A stretch of 64,000 nucleotides of DNA. It comes from a virus. The notes below the pieces were generated by a model, which was not told where the DNA came from, searched no databases, and worked only from the letters and a program-made list of their open reading frames with translations. The position numbers and the translations under genes are program-made. Shown here piece after piece: positions 9,801 to 18,896 of the stretch (its first letter is position 1; every line of letters starts with the position of its first letter). The stretch lies in IMG/VR virus record IMGVR_UViG_3300044470_000123, positions 1-64,000 of that record. One strand, given 5' to 3'.

Positions 9801-11259
9801 AAGAGACTGTCATCTGGAACACTCTAATAGTCTTCCTTTGATTTGGAGGAAGACTAACATCATCTGGAGAATAAGGACTATAAATATTGTTGACAGCGGT
9901 AGCTAAATCTTCGGCAGAAGCATAATCATCTAAATCTAATACATAATTATAATTTACTCCATCTAGTGTACCTCTAAACTGTAATACCAGTGAATTAGGA
10001 TGGTCACTTGGAGAGATACTATAAATTATGCTACTGAAAAATCCACTAGAAGATCCTAGAACTCCTATAGTGAATTTATTTATAAACTCTTCTTTAATAA
10101 AAATCCTATTTAAGTCTATGCTACTAGTAGGATATATTTTATTTAAAGTACTATATACGCTACCATTCCATATCCTATCAGACATATCCACAAAGTGATA
10201 CCCGCCATCAGGAGTTTTTAATATAGTCCCATTTTTACCTATTACAAGACCATCATTCAGATTAAAAAATGATACAGATGTTAAATCGGTCTTAATAATA
10301 TTAGATGATTTTATATCTAATACTACTTGAGATCTCCAAGTCTGCCCACCATCTATAGATATAAGAAGTGTGCCTGTATCTCCTACTATCCAACCCACTC
10401 TATTATCAAAAAAATATATACCATTAAAATTAGTAGTTACCCCTGAAGTACTTTCAATAAGCTCAAAAGTACTACCATCTATAGATTTTAAAACAGTTCC
10501 ATTATCACCTATAACTACTATAGTATTTTGGTCTATTACAGATAAATCATTTAAATTATCGTTTACTGGGGTAGACAGTAGAAACCACGTCTCTCCACCA
10601 TTTATAGTCTTTATTATATACCCACCATCTCCTACAGCATACCCTAAATTTTGGTCATAAAAACTTATTCTATTGAACTGTGTAGATACTGGAGGATTTT
10701 TCGTAACCCATATATCTCCTCCGTTTACTGTTTTAAGGATAGTACCGTTGTCCCCTATAGCCCATCCAAGACTATCATCATACATAAAAATACTGTAAAT
10801 AGAACCTATCTGACTTACATTTTGAGGTTTAGCATAGATATTAGTATCCCCTGGAGTAACTAAAGATCTCCAGACTTCTAAGAATATACCATCTACCCTA
10901 GATCCAGATTTTAATTCAAAATCGGTTAGGTTTATCTTATTTACGTGCTGTATGTCTGTATTAGTGTTGGTTACATATATAGGCCATCCGTTTACTAAAG
11001 CTACCTCAGGTTTAGCACCATCAGGATCTTGAGTATAAAAACTATTGGATAGATCATTAGAAGTATAGATTGGTCTGTAGCTAAGCCAACCAGATGGATA
11101 GGCTGCGGTAGACTTTTGAGTTAATAGCTCCTGATACTCTTGAAGTATATTAAGCTCATTAGCTAGAGGGGGTACTCCAGGATTAAAGGATACCTTATCA
11201 TATCCAAACTGGAAATCCTGAAAAATATTTGACACTGTCTTTGATACATTACTTGTCAT
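6856..11259 (-). CDS. Large baseplate or tail-fibre protein with Ycf48/BNR-like beta-propeller repeats
   Basis: This 1467-residue protein has an N-terminal region of about 150 residues. About five Ycf48/BNR-type blades follow (roughly 155-365), each with a G-W-x-V/I-G-D-x-G-T-I-L-K-T pattern and a GG..W turn: [42 protein letters not shown]. About 150 unrelated residues come next, then two more blades ([27 protein letters not shown] near 515-580). The remaining 880 residues are beta-rich with no recognised domain. Such repeats occur in glycan-binding or sialidase-like proteins, but no sialidase active site is evident. The gene lies between the baseplate wedge and the fibre genes, so a fibre-to-baseplate connector is a reasonable inference. 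Confidence 0.6.
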   Translation of the reverse strand: MTSNVSKTVSNIFQDFQFGYDKVSFNPGVPPLANELNILQEYQELLTQKSTAAYPSGWLSYRPIYTSNDLSNSFYTQDPDGAKPEVALVNGWPIYVTNTNTDIQHVNKINLTDFELKSGSRVDGIFLEVWRSLVTPGDTNIYAKPQNVSQIGSIYSIFMYDDSLGWAIGDNGTILKTVNGGDIWVTKNPPVSTQFNRISFYDQNLGYAVGDGGYIIKTINGGETWFLLSTPVNDNLNDLSVIDQNTIVVIGDNGTVLKSIDGSTFELIESTSGVTTNFNGIYFFDNRVGWIVGDTGTLLISIDGGQTWRSQVVLDIKSSNIIKTDLTSVSFFNLNDGLVIGKNGTILKTPDGGYHFVDMSDRIWNGSVYSTLNKIYPTSSIDLNRIFIKEEFINKFTIGVLGSSSGFFSSIIYSISPSDHPNSLVLQFRGTLDGVNYNYVLDLDDYASAEDLATAVNNIYSPYSPDDVSLPPNQRKTIRVFQMTVSYASALQPSDFRPSNGIISNNGTTDISFSVEDKAWIVGNDGLVLKTSNSGSKWEVITNPLGFDLYDIYFTSDNYGWISGSDGSILLYDPLDIPTNFEVQDTDLPLKTKGRIYPEGNILSQADTFLEDDIIDPQVGVETSDRVQIQYSVRVATGIDPFTYPEAGMGAEYVYSLGPNDDTTDAGSYTFSNMGQENGDYGLWKAHCRNTYDGWVWAIPMFMVTRRNSSPFDPNTNINGSTIYSLNAVRPDGLTYEEIDASEVIDLRKKVNIQSYTALMEKNFDKLLGNRLGTKLSTRDESGTQYGTSILLADTYIGISDLNNLISGLVTSEAVIAEDIKELDPNGITPLATSDFTLGPTLDSIYLTDPSYHKVVSKINGAETSKTIPGTFSGLGTNTIIFNIGSYSPDPGETYVIHANRIDYTKDGLSRVPNEPLGIKYVPDVEDNSVFYRGINENTENLSIEYLEERVPGYKDYTDFYSAIEIGTNQDDIYLYQSTNNYVESSLDYPRSLIKFKGQQFKGSLIEYHYFMQATDYINVLQIPKNVNNYTVFNVKSITDAKTGAQYLISTDYVNNNTVWSESPLSGGGYDNSSITINIDKAFTIPKNAVIEVILEVVPSLSTTATILGFTQANIGPNIQAYRAPNVTDFNVGSKGIIGLYKSVLYNTPILSGAKYIEVDLTNPTPNNDGDITNGIILGLSSYGTKEVTYQSYVWYKSNSDLYFHTIPVQNTINLGTSTVFIYFDNRVSISDGTIYVPMLVKQTQFSGASATSEAYVFYKYRPYQAIDNLPSELTVEVLTSSDFLYVSNLGTGGSNKIKKDPYENPIDHIPVNDTTFVTDNIFTNIVDLEFPNFSIDTGLIKLPAYLSRKLGEDITLSSPNNIGDRLGRAYYTACDDTFKYQTERLVSPVPRKVFFPVLGRVRSDLISPVVRGEIVLIIFSKMFTARTENMSGMFEDDDTEYTPGYFETDNTAIAVYRLVNYPTVRI

Positions 11260-11271
11260 TTTAAAAATCCT

Positions 11272-14200
11272 CTAATTTAAAAACTCTATACCTTTAAAAG
11301 TTATACTATCAGCTGTTAAATACTCAATCTGACTAGTTTTTATATCTTCTACTTCAGTAACTCCAGTGGGATAAGACACGTAATATGCTGCCATATAATG
11401 CTTAGCTTGAGGAGGCATCCCATCTGTAGTACTTACTATTAAACTTCCATCTGCACTGATGTAAGCTTGTCCTGGTGCACTAGACACTAAAGTAGGATCA
11501 GATACTAGTGTAAGCTCTACCGTATCTTCATACACTGCTCTAAAAAGATTATCAGGTCCTCCATTAGTGGTAGTAGGATAGGATAAAACAGTAGTAATAG
11601 TATTATAAGAAGACACTCCTTCTTCTCCTGCTCTCTGATACACTTCAAAAGCTAAGTATCCTAAATCATCTAACGGTATAAAAGACCCTTCTCTTTTCTG
11701 CATTATTAAAAACGGGGTACTTACTGAAGCTACTCCTTGTACATTTAAAATAGTTTTAACTAAATATCCTTGTGTAAGAGTAGCTCCCATCTTTAGTCCA
11801 ACTACGGCATTATATATAGCTGTTTGTATTTTAGACCTTAGTCTCTTTTCATCATCTGTGGTAGACCCATCATTAGATGCAGCAACACTTAAGTCTCTTT
11901 CTATATTAAAACTTAAATCGATACTATTTTCTATAGCTTGTTTAGATATAACATCAGCACAAGCGTGCTTCATGATATCTATCTTATCTTGTACCTGTCC
12001 TATAAGACTATTATAAGTGTAAGTTACATATAAATTAGTACTAGCTGTATAGCTCACACCAATTGTATCACCAGATCTTATCATACCATTAGATATTAAG
12101 TTTATATAAGTATATTCTGTCTGTGTACCAAGAGTTACTGTGTAGTCTACTCCTAGTCTATAAGTTACCGTAGTATCTGCTGAAGTAACTACTACATCTT
12201 CTAAAATAACTCCTTTAAAATTTAACTGTGCTGGAGTGTTCAAACGTATTAAATGTTGTTCATTAGTTATTGTTATAGACTCAGGTATATCATTTACTGA
12301 GTCAAATAGAAACTCTATACCTGCTTTAGCTATAGAAGACATACCTGTTTTTAAAGGATCTTCTATTTGTATAAGTTGATATTTTGTAGGATCTATAACA
12401 TTTCCATCTTTATCTTCTACAGATACTAAACTTAAAACAGGTTGATTCTCTAATATAAGTACATTTGAACTTCTATATCTATAGTCTACTTCTATAACAT
12501 CCAAAGTAGCCATACCTATAGATATATTGGTTTGACTTGAACCATTTAATATGATAGTATCTGATAGTAGACTTATATCTGTCAAATCATAGTAAGCATT
12601 ACGTGTAACATTTCTTATCTTATTTACAAGGACTATAGGGCTATCTGCAGTAACTTTTGAATTAGTAGTCTTAATCCTAAAATCTCTAGCATCTATAACA
12701 TAAAATCTTTCCCCTATCTGATTACCATAAACATCCGAAGGATACTCAAATTTGAATGCTAGTTGATCTACTGTCTGACTTATATTCATACCTCTGATAT
12801 ATAAATCTACATCACCACCTATATGTTGTTTAGTAGTCGGATCCCAGTCGCGGGTCATAAGTGGGTCACCAGCTTCTTGCTCAAGAGCCTCAGCTACTCC
12901 AGGTACTCCATAAACTGTAAATAGATATCCTGGTTTAGTCCCTGAGTCGAAAGAAGATCTAGCTAATTTTATACGTGTACCAAAAGAAGAGTTAGACTCT
13001 TGATCTGTTCCATAATTAGTTGGTACATCGTTTTCTACTTGTACTCTAGGATCCAAATTTGTTACTACTGTTATTACCCCTGCTGGAAGATTACCTGCAG
13101 ATCCTGTAGTAACTGCTACGATATTTGCTTTTATTTCGTATCTTTTTAAAGAAGCATTATAATAGTTATTTATAGTAGAAGCTTCAAAAATATAGGATCC
13201 AACAACATTAAAATTTACAGGACTAGCATTTAGATTAACATTACCTGGATACTGTGCTAGAGTGTTATTTGGCACAAGTACATCTGAAGTAGGAGCGTTA
13301 ATCATAAAAAGTGTAACTGTGCCTGTTGAAGCAGTAGCAGGCATCCTACTCATATTAAAGTTAGCACCAGATTTATCGAATTGTTGATCTATTAAAGACT
13401 GCAATAAAGATGGGTCTGATATATTTAAAGCATCTGCTAGTTTCTGTTTAGGTAAACTTGTTGTAGGATCATCGCTTACGCCGTCACCATTTTGATCATC
13501 AAATAACATTAAACTGTCTATAGACTCACAGGTAAAAATAAAATCTTCTATAGTATAAAATTTTTCAAACATATCTGACACAGGGTCTATTTGGTCTCTA
13601 ACCACCTGTCCCGTAGTTATATTTATTTGATCGTTATTTGCATTCAGTCTCTTTGTCATAGTTAAAAGGATATCAGGTCTTTTTCTAGGTGGTAAACTCA
13701 TAAAATTAGTTTGATATCTTATAAAACTAGCATTAAGTTCTACAGAGTATGGACTTTCTACTACCTGATTAAGAGTATTATCATAAGCTACAGCTGTAGT
13801 TATAAAATAGTATACTATATCATCATTTAAAGTAGAGCCGTCTGATAAAAAAACATTAGGGATAGTACCTGCTATAACCATAGCTTTAAGTACATCTTTA
13901 GTTACAGTAAAAGTATAATAGTCTACTTCTTTTGCTGTAGTAGCTGTTGTAGTTATAGTTATATCCCCAGCAGTATTCACAAAAGAAGAGTCTATCACAT
14001 TTGTAGTCTGAGTCTCAGAAGTATCTGGAGTGCTAACATAAGTATCATTCATGAGCGAGTACCCAGAGGATCCACCACCCACATACAGACTTAGGTAAAA
14101 ATTACATCCTAAAAACTCACTATTAGAGTTTAGTATTATAGCATCTTTAGGTATTAATATCTTTATCTGATCCCTGAATTCTTTTATAGTTACTCCTGTA

Positions 14201-14640
14201 GGTATCGATACTGATGCTGATATAGAGTCTACATTCACTATATTTACTACAAGAGTAATAGGAGAACTTTGGTCTACTTGAGTACCTATAGCCCCTATCT
14301 GATTAGCAAACTGGAGAGCCATAAAATTGATCGTTAATATAGAGCCCTCTTGTAGAGATATATAATTTTCAGTATCTAGAGACCAAGCTACTTCTGGAGC
14401 CGTATTAATAGTAGGTCCTGCTACTACTCCTGCTAAGGTATAGGTTGGAGAATTCGTTATAATGTTGCCATTTTGAACAGAATAGTTATATGCTACCGTA
14501 AGTAACATATTGGAGGGTAGACTTATAGGTACAGGAATAGAACCAGATATCTGTTGTGATACAGAATTAGTGTAATAAGAATAATTTACACCAGAAATGT
14601 AATTCTTTATAGGCGATAAAATATTTGGGTTCGAAAGCAT
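11272..14640 (-). CDS. Baseplate wedge protein, J/gp6-like
   Basis: This 1122-residue protein has the features of a baseplate J-type wedge. A central segment reads SNSSFGTRIKLARSSFDSGT then GYLFTVYGVPGVAEALEQEA, the typical J domain. A later LKMGATLTQGYLVKTILNVQ then GVASV is the conserved C-terminal J motif. It is larger than most J proteins, with an extended N-terminal half (residues 1-500) and an inserted DYTVTLGTQTEYTY beta module of the kind seen elsewhere in this tail. In T4-like tails this protein forms the wedge dimer ring around the hub. It is flanked by the propeller protein and a small wedge-like protein, as expected for a baseplate operon. Confidence 0.75.
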   Translation of the reverse strand: MLSNPNILSPIKNYISGVNYSYYTNSVSQQISGSIPVPISLPSNMLLTVAYNYSVQNGNIITNSPTYTLAGVVAGPTINTAPEVAWSLDTENYISLQEGSILTINFMALQFANQIGAIGTQVDQSSPITLVVNIVNVDSISASVSIPTGVTIKEFRDQIKILIPKDAIILNSNSEFLGCNFYLSLYVGGGSSGYSLMNDTYVSTPDTSETQTTNVIDSSFVNTAGDITITTTATTAKEVDYYTFTVTKDVLKAMVIAGTIPNVFLSDGSTLNDDIVYYFITTAVAYDNTLNQVVESPYSVELNASFIRYQTNFMSLPPRKRPDILLTMTKRLNANNDQINITTGQVVRDQIDPVSDMFEKFYTIEDFIFTCESIDSLMLFDDQNGDGVSDDPTTSLPKQKLADALNISDPSLLQSLIDQQFDKSGANFNMSRMPATASTGTVTLFMINAPTSDVLVPNNTLAQYPGNVNLNASPVNFNVVGSYIFEASTINNYYNASLKRYEIKANIVAVTTGSAGNLPAGVITVVTNLDPRVQVENDVPTNYGTDQESNSSFGTRIKLARSSFDSGTKPGYLFTVYGVPGVAEALEQEAGDPLMTRDWDPTTKQHIGGDVDLYIRGMNISQTVDQLAFKFEYPSDVYGNQIGERFYVIDARDFRIKTTNSKVTADSPIVLVNKIRNVTRNAYYDLTDISLLSDTIILNGSSQTNISIGMATLDVIEVDYRYRSSNVLILENQPVLSLVSVEDKDGNVIDPTKYQLIQIEDPLKTGMSSIAKAGIEFLFDSVNDIPESITITNEQHLIRLNTPAQLNFKGVILEDVVVTSADTTVTYRLGVDYTVTLGTQTEYTYINLISNGMIRSGDTIGVSYTASTNLYVTYTYNSLIGQVQDKIDIMKHACADVISKQAIENSIDLSFNIERDLSVAASNDGSTTDDEKRLRSKIQTAIYNAVVGLKMGATLTQGYLVKTILNVQGVASVSTPFLIMQKREGSFIPLDDLGYLAFEVYQRAGEEGVSSYNTITTVLSYPTTTNGGPDNLFRAVYEDTVELTLVSDPTLVSSAPGQAYISADGSLIVSTTDGMPPQAKHYMAAYYVSYPTGVTEVEDIKTSQIEYLTADSITFKGIEFLN

Positions 14641-14655
14641 CTAATGTATACCTTT

Positions 14656-15405
14656 TTAAGAAGCTAGTTTAAGTTGACTAAGATTCGCTTCAGCAAGCTG
14701 CTCAAACAGTAGAACTCTTCCACTTCTGGCTGAAAATTTTACCATAATATGTACAGTAGACTGATCTGATGGATCAGGAGTAACATCTATAGATATCAAA
14801 TCTCCAAAAAGTTCTCCCTGACTAACTGGTCTTCCTAACGACACATATTGAGCTTGCATCTTTTTAAGATCATCTACAGCTTTTTTTACATCGTTGTATA
14901 TCTTTGTTTTCAAAAAACTTATATCCGTTACCTTTGTGCCTATTAAAGTGTGTAGTGAAGTCCCTAGCCACGTATGATAAGGATTACTATTTATCTGTGT
15001 AACTATAAATTTTTCAAGAGTTTGTATAAGTAATATCTCATCCTGTGCTAATACTACATCTTTATCAGGCCCGTACACTATATCGTCTAAGTAATTGGTT
15101 CCTGAGCACTTAGGACAAAAATTTGATAGAGTTGTGTACTGAGCTTCTATTAAAGGATTATATAATCTTATCGAGTTTTTAAAAGTTATATAAGTCTTTG
15201 AAAATATGCCATTTTGTACATTAGGTTGAGTAGTTACTATATATAAATTTTCATTTAACACTATATTATTTACTCTAATAGACAAAGATGCTGCTGAACC
15301 GAGAGAATAAGATAAATACAGAGTCTTCCTATCAGACTGTATAGTTATAGCCTCCCAGTTTATAATATGGTCACATCTATTTTGTATTTTATAATCTACG
15401 GACAT
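14656..15405 (-). CDS. Putative small baseplate protein
   Basis: The chosen ATG (15405) gives 249 residues and has AGAGGTATC directly before it; the longer frame begins with a TTG at 15423 without a good ribosome site. The protein has an N-terminal beta region (KTLYLSYSLGSAASLSIRVN), a CPKCSGTNYLDD segment with one CxxC, an alpha-helical centre (YNDVKKAVDDLKKMQAQYVS) and a C-terminal VHIMVKFSARSGRVLLFEQL strand. Its position just upstream of the J/gp6-like wedge matches where gp25-like or other wedge proteins usually lie, but no gp25 EPR motif is present. The family is therefore not assigned. Confidence 0.55.
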   Translation of the reverse strand: MSVDYKIQNRCDHIINWEAITIQSDRKTLYLSYSLGSAASLSIRVNNIVLNENLYIVTTQPNVQNGIFSKTYITFKNSIRLYNPLIEAQYTTLSNFCPKCSGTNYLDDIVYGPDKDVVLAQDEILLIQTLEKFIVTQINSNPYHTWLGTSLHTLIGTKVTDISFLKTKIYNDVKKAVDDLKKMQAQYVSLGRPVSQGELFGDLISIDVTPDPSDQSTVHIMVKFSARSGRVLLFEQLAEANLSQLKLAS

Positions 15406-15439
15406 GATACCTCTATTTACCAATTTTATTAATTGAGTA

Positions 15440-16453
15440 TTAAGTTTTGCCTTTAAGCATCTTCAATAGTATCTGTTTTTTAGCTATATTTATAGCTGTT
15501 ACAGAGGCAGCTTCGTTTTTTAATACCCATTTACCATTTACTTGTGTAGGGTACTCGTCACAAAAAGGAAAATTACCAAACTTTTTTCTAGCTTTCTCTC
15601 TCCACATACTTTGTATATCTGCAGTAGCCTGAGTAGTAGGGTCATCAGCTTTCACTATATTTTGACCAGTTAATAGGCTTGAAAATAAAAAATTTACTTT
15701 TTTTTCTAAATCATTTACAGTTTTATTCTGAAAAATATTTTTATTGACCCAGTCGGATACAGATATTGTTGTATTCACTAAAATATTAGCTAAATTTCCT
15801 GGATTAGTCAGGGCATCAGTTATTGGTTTTAAATTTGTCCAGTCCTGAACATATTTTGCTAATTCTGTGGACTCTTGTTGTCTAGTTAACTCTCTAGTTC
15901 TATTGGATATATTAGTAGATGCAGTAGCCGTAGTCATTTGAGTCTTAGATGAGCTATATAAAAATGAGCTATTAGTGTTTAAAGGTTGCTTACTATCAGT
16001 AGTAGTTTGACCTATATCATTGTTAGATAACACTCGTATCTGCTGATTAATAGGTGTTAAAATACCTGTAATTATCGTAGGTCTGACATTCGTAAAATAT
16101 GTTATAAGAGTGCTACTTTGACTCATTATCTTAGTATAAGAATCAACATTCAAAAGAGGTTGCACAGTCTTAGATAGTCCTATTATACTACTCATATCTA
16201 TAGAATAAAGTTTTGCTACATCTGAGTAATTAAATAGTATACTATTATCCTGATTTATTAAGTTTGTATTTATAACATAAAAATTTTTATAGTTATTAGA
16301 TATTTGTAATTTTTGAGTATCCGTCATAATGTCATTTTGATTAGGTATATTCTTTAAAAAAACAATAAATCTATCTATCGTAGATATAAGCACAGTTACA
16401 TCGTTTTTGAAACTTTTAAGATTATTGTATATTACAGTTGTTACTTGATCCAT
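15440..16453 (-). CDS. Uncharacterised tail/baseplate protein
   Basis: This 337-residue protein is not recognised. The first 150 residues are mostly amphipathic helix (NNLKSFKNDVTVLISTIDRF), followed by a Ser/Thr/Gln-rich linker and a helical C-terminus ending in lysines. It lies 5 nt from the coiled-coil gene upstream and 34 nt from the wedge-like gene downstream, so it is probably a baseplate or tail component. Assembly roles such as a wedge tether are possible but unsupported. Confidence 0.5.
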   Translation of the reverse strand: MDQVTTVIYNNLKSFKNDVTVLISTIDRFIVFLKNIPNQNDIMTDTQKLQISNNYKNFYVINTNLINQDNSILFNYSDVAKLYSIDMSSIIGLSKTVQPLLNVDSYTKIMSQSSTLITYFTNVRPTIITGILTPINQQIRVLSNNDIGQTTTDSKQPLNTNSSFLYSSSKTQMTTATASTNISNRTRELTRQQESTELAKYVQDWTNLKPITDALTNPGNLANILVNTTISVSDWVNKNIFQNKTVNDLEKKVNFLFSSLLTGQNIVKADDPTTQATADIQSMWREKARKKFGNFPFCDEYPTQVNGKWVLKNEAASVTAINIAKKQILLKMLKGKT

Positions 16454-16458
16454 TATTC

Positions 16459-16968
16459 TTATTGCTCCGTGGATGCGGACTGTGCTGTAGATTCTAACTT
16501 AGTAAGTTGACTAAGATAGTAAACTATCTTCTGTTCTTGTTGAGCTAGTTTAAGTAATTGATAGTCATAATCTCTAAGTCTTATATCCATTTCTGCTACA
16601 CTTGCTGTAAAATTTGTTCTAGTATAGTTTAAAATAGGATCTGATGGATTCCTTATCATAGTGTTTTTATTTACCTCTATATCAGACCCCAGTGATGGAG
16701 TCCCTGTATCTAAAGTACTATCATATATAACAGGACTTAAATTTAGTGGGTCATCATCTTCCGTAACTACTTCTATTTTCCTAAGATATGATGATTTCTG
16801 AGCTTTTAAATCTTGGATCCTAGTTACTATTAAACTATGTTCTCTTTTTAAATCATTAACTTTTTCAGCCCTATATGATTCTGTTCGTTGTATAGCATCA
16901 TATAGATCATCTATATTTACTGTATTTTCTTTTTCTATAAATTCTGATTTATGCCTTAAAAATCCCAT
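16459..16968 (-). CDS. Coiled-coil tail protein, uncharacterised
   Basis: This 169-residue protein is dominated by two predicted coiled-coil stretches (about residues 15-60, DLYDAIQRTESYRAEKVNDL onward, and 120-165, MDIRLRDYDYQLLKLAQQEQ) joined by a polar linker. It lies 4 nt from its upstream neighbour in the baseplate operon. The size, coiled coils and location suggest an oligomeric connector or assembly factor. No family is recognised. Confidence 0.5.
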   Translation of the reverse strand: MGFLRHKSEFIEKENTVNIDDLYDAIQRTESYRAEKVNDLKREHSLIVTRIQDLKAQKSSYLRKIEVVTEDDDPLNLSPVIYDSTLDTGTPSLGSDIEVNKNTMIRNPSDPILNYTRTNFTASVAEMDIRLRDYDYQLLKLAQQEQKIVYYLSQLTKLESTAQSASTEQ

Positions 16969-16972
16969 AATT

Positions 16973-18730
16973 TTATCCTACTAACAATTTAGTTAAGGTA
17001 CTTATTGCTTTCTGATTAGCATTAAGCTGTGCAACTACAGAGTTGTATTCTGCTTTATAGGGCTGTATGAGCTGATTATAGTTACTTGGGTCAGTTACCC
17101 CGTATACTATCACCCATCCAAAATAGAAACCTTCTATAGTCTCTAAAGCTGCTCCACCGTTATTTTGATTAGGGTACCCAAATGTATTAGAGTCTACACT
17201 AGAACTCATAACAGTATTAGTAAAATATTGTATCCCTCCTGTTTTAGCCGGTACATTTAAAAGTAGAACAGAGCCTCTAAGTCTAAAATTAACTAGGATC
17301 TCCACTATTTGGACTATAGTATTCAATATCGTTATATAACTCTGAATTTTCTTACTAAAAAAACTTAAATAATCATTTACCGCATCACTTGAAGTTGATA
17401 CCATCCCTAATAATTTATCTGCAAAAAGATCTATGTTACCAAAAAGTTCTTTATCAAACGTACTACCTAAGAATTTTCTAATAGTCATAAAGTTCCATTT
17501 ATACTTAAGATTTTTCTCATCTATAAAATCGCCCTCTTTAGACAGTATCCCTTGAGATATTTCAGATATAGATATACAATTTGAGAAAGCTTTTGTTCCT
17601 ACAGCCACAGAAGCTAAGGGACTATCTACCCTAGCGTTGTAAGGATTATCAAAAATAAGAGCTCCTGCTCCTGGTATAGAGAATACTTTATAATAGTAGA
17701 CCTCTCCCTCTACAACATCATAGTCTACAATAGAAAAATTTTGTGATGCTGGAGTAGACAGTACAGTAAGAGGATTACCATTATTAAATTTTTTTCCTCC
17801 TGTAGCATATACTTTATCGTTATCATATACTTTTATTTTTGAATATTTATCTATATCTGCTGCATTACCTGGTCTAAAAAAAGAAGTAAATATTTTTTCA
17901 AGTTCATCGGGTAACAATAAAACCCCATTTTTACTCTGACATCTATAAACTCTATATCCTGTAACAAAGTCAGAGTTAACTTTATTCCAACTTACTTGTA
18001 TACCTATTTTTTTATTGTATATACCAGATACCGCTTTAACTCCTTTAGGAGATCCTGTAACAGAAGCATCAAAATAATCAAATAGTTTACCTAGTAACTG
18101 CATATTGTATATAAAAGAGTCTACAGCTTTAGGATCATTCTTTCCATATATCCCTCCTATAACTACTCCTCCTACTGTTGTGGCTGCATTTAATCTAGCA
18201 GGTGACCCTGGATTCTCTATATCCGTACAAGCTGCTGCTATTTTTCTTTTAAACTCTTCAAAACTACCCCAAGTAGGCACAATAAAAGAGTGGTCCTTTT
18301 CGTGCTTATCTGGGGTTACAAGACACCAGTATAAGCCTGAAGAAGAAAATGAGTCTAAAAACTCCTTTAACAATATTACTATAGTTTTTATAGCAAATTT
18401 AAAAGCTGCGGATACTGATTTAAGATCATTAGTTAGTAATCTTATTATTTTTAAAATATCTGTTAATTTCTGTATTACAGTATTTACATTTTTAAGGAAA
18501 TTATTGATATTTTTTAAATCTGGTTCTGACAGCATATCCCCTATAGATAGATTCAACGCAAATTCCTGCCATACAGTACCACTGTTTTTAGGAGTATTAG
18601 ATTTAGTAGGGTCAGCTGAATATGATAGATTAAAATAGTTAGATACTGCGCTAGATAGACCTATATTAGCTACGTCACCACCTATCTTAGGTTTAACAAA
18701 ATCAAATGTTATTCTAGGTCTAATCGACAT
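16973..18730 (-). CDS. Virion protein with a fibronectin-III-like segment
   Basis: This 585-residue protein starts with a helical region (residues 60-125, LKNINNFLKNVNTVIQKLTD) that could be a coiled coil. A fibronectin-III-like strand pattern follows at about 225-250 (GIQVSWNKVNSDFVTGYRVY), together with an NFSIVDYDVVEGEVYYYKVF strand typical of FN3 C-terminal edges. The rest is unassigned. Its ATG overlaps the end of the small ORF at 18720-18896 by 11 nt, which suggests coupled translation. A baseplate or tail-tube-proximal structural role is inferred from the operon. Confidence 0.5.
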   Translation of the reverse strand: MSIRPRITFDFVKPKIGGDVANIGLSSAVSNYFNLSYSADPTKSNTPKNSGTVWQEFALNLSIGDMLSEPDLKNINNFLKNVNTVIQKLTDILKIIRLLTNDLKSVSAAFKFAIKTIVILLKEFLDSFSSSGLYWCLVTPDKHEKDHSFIVPTWGSFEEFKRKIAAACTDIENPGSPARLNAATTVGGVVIGGIYGKNDPKAVDSFIYNMQLLGKLFDYFDASVTGSPKGVKAVSGIYNKKIGIQVSWNKVNSDFVTGYRVYRCQSKNGVLLLPDELEKIFTSFFRPGNAADIDKYSKIKVYDNDKVYATGGKKFNNGNPLTVLSTPASQNFSIVDYDVVEGEVYYYKVFSIPGAGALIFDNPYNARVDSPLASVAVGTKAFSNCISISEISQGILSKEGDFIDEKNLKYKWNFMTIRKFLGSTFDKELFGNIDLFADKLLGMVSTSSDAVNDYLSFFSKKIQSYITILNTIVQIVEILVNFRLRGSVLLLNVPAKTGGIQYFTNTVMSSSVDSNTFGYPNQNNGGAALETIEGFYFGWVIVYGVTDPSNYNQLIQPYKAEYNSVVAQLNANQKAISTLTKLLVG

Positions 18731-18896
18731 GTTTTTTACCCTTCATAATTTTATCAAGTTTTTTCTTATCTTTAACCATTAAACTTTTAAGTTTGGCTAT
18801 AACATCACCAAAATATTCATTGGTTATTTCTCTTATAGATTCTTCTCTGTCTGGGATGTTCACCCTCTTCCAAACTAGAGGCTTATTTTCTTCCAT
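18720..18896 (-). CDS. Small charged protein (58 aa) between the giant protein and FN3 genes
   Basis: An ATG at 18896 opens a 58-residue frame (MEENKPLVWKRVNIPDRE...) that ends with TAG at 18720. It starts one base upstream of the TAA that ends the FN3-side neighbour's upstream gene, and its 3' end overlaps the next start by 11 nt, filling what would otherwise be a 166-nt gap. The product is lysine-rich, with a helical C-terminus (AKLKSLMVKDKKKLDKIMKG) and no membrane segment. The tight packing is the main evidence that it is real; its function is unknown. Confidence 0.6.
   Translation of the reverse strand: MEENKPLVWKRVNIPDREESIREITNEYFGDVIAKLKSLMVKDKKKLDKIMKGKKHVD

Noticed and set aside
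6908-10863. Plus-strand frames under the propeller protein (such as 7664-7897 and 10370-10660)
   Set aside because: They run antisense inside a well-supported gene, have no ribosome sites in keeping with neighbours and show no domains.
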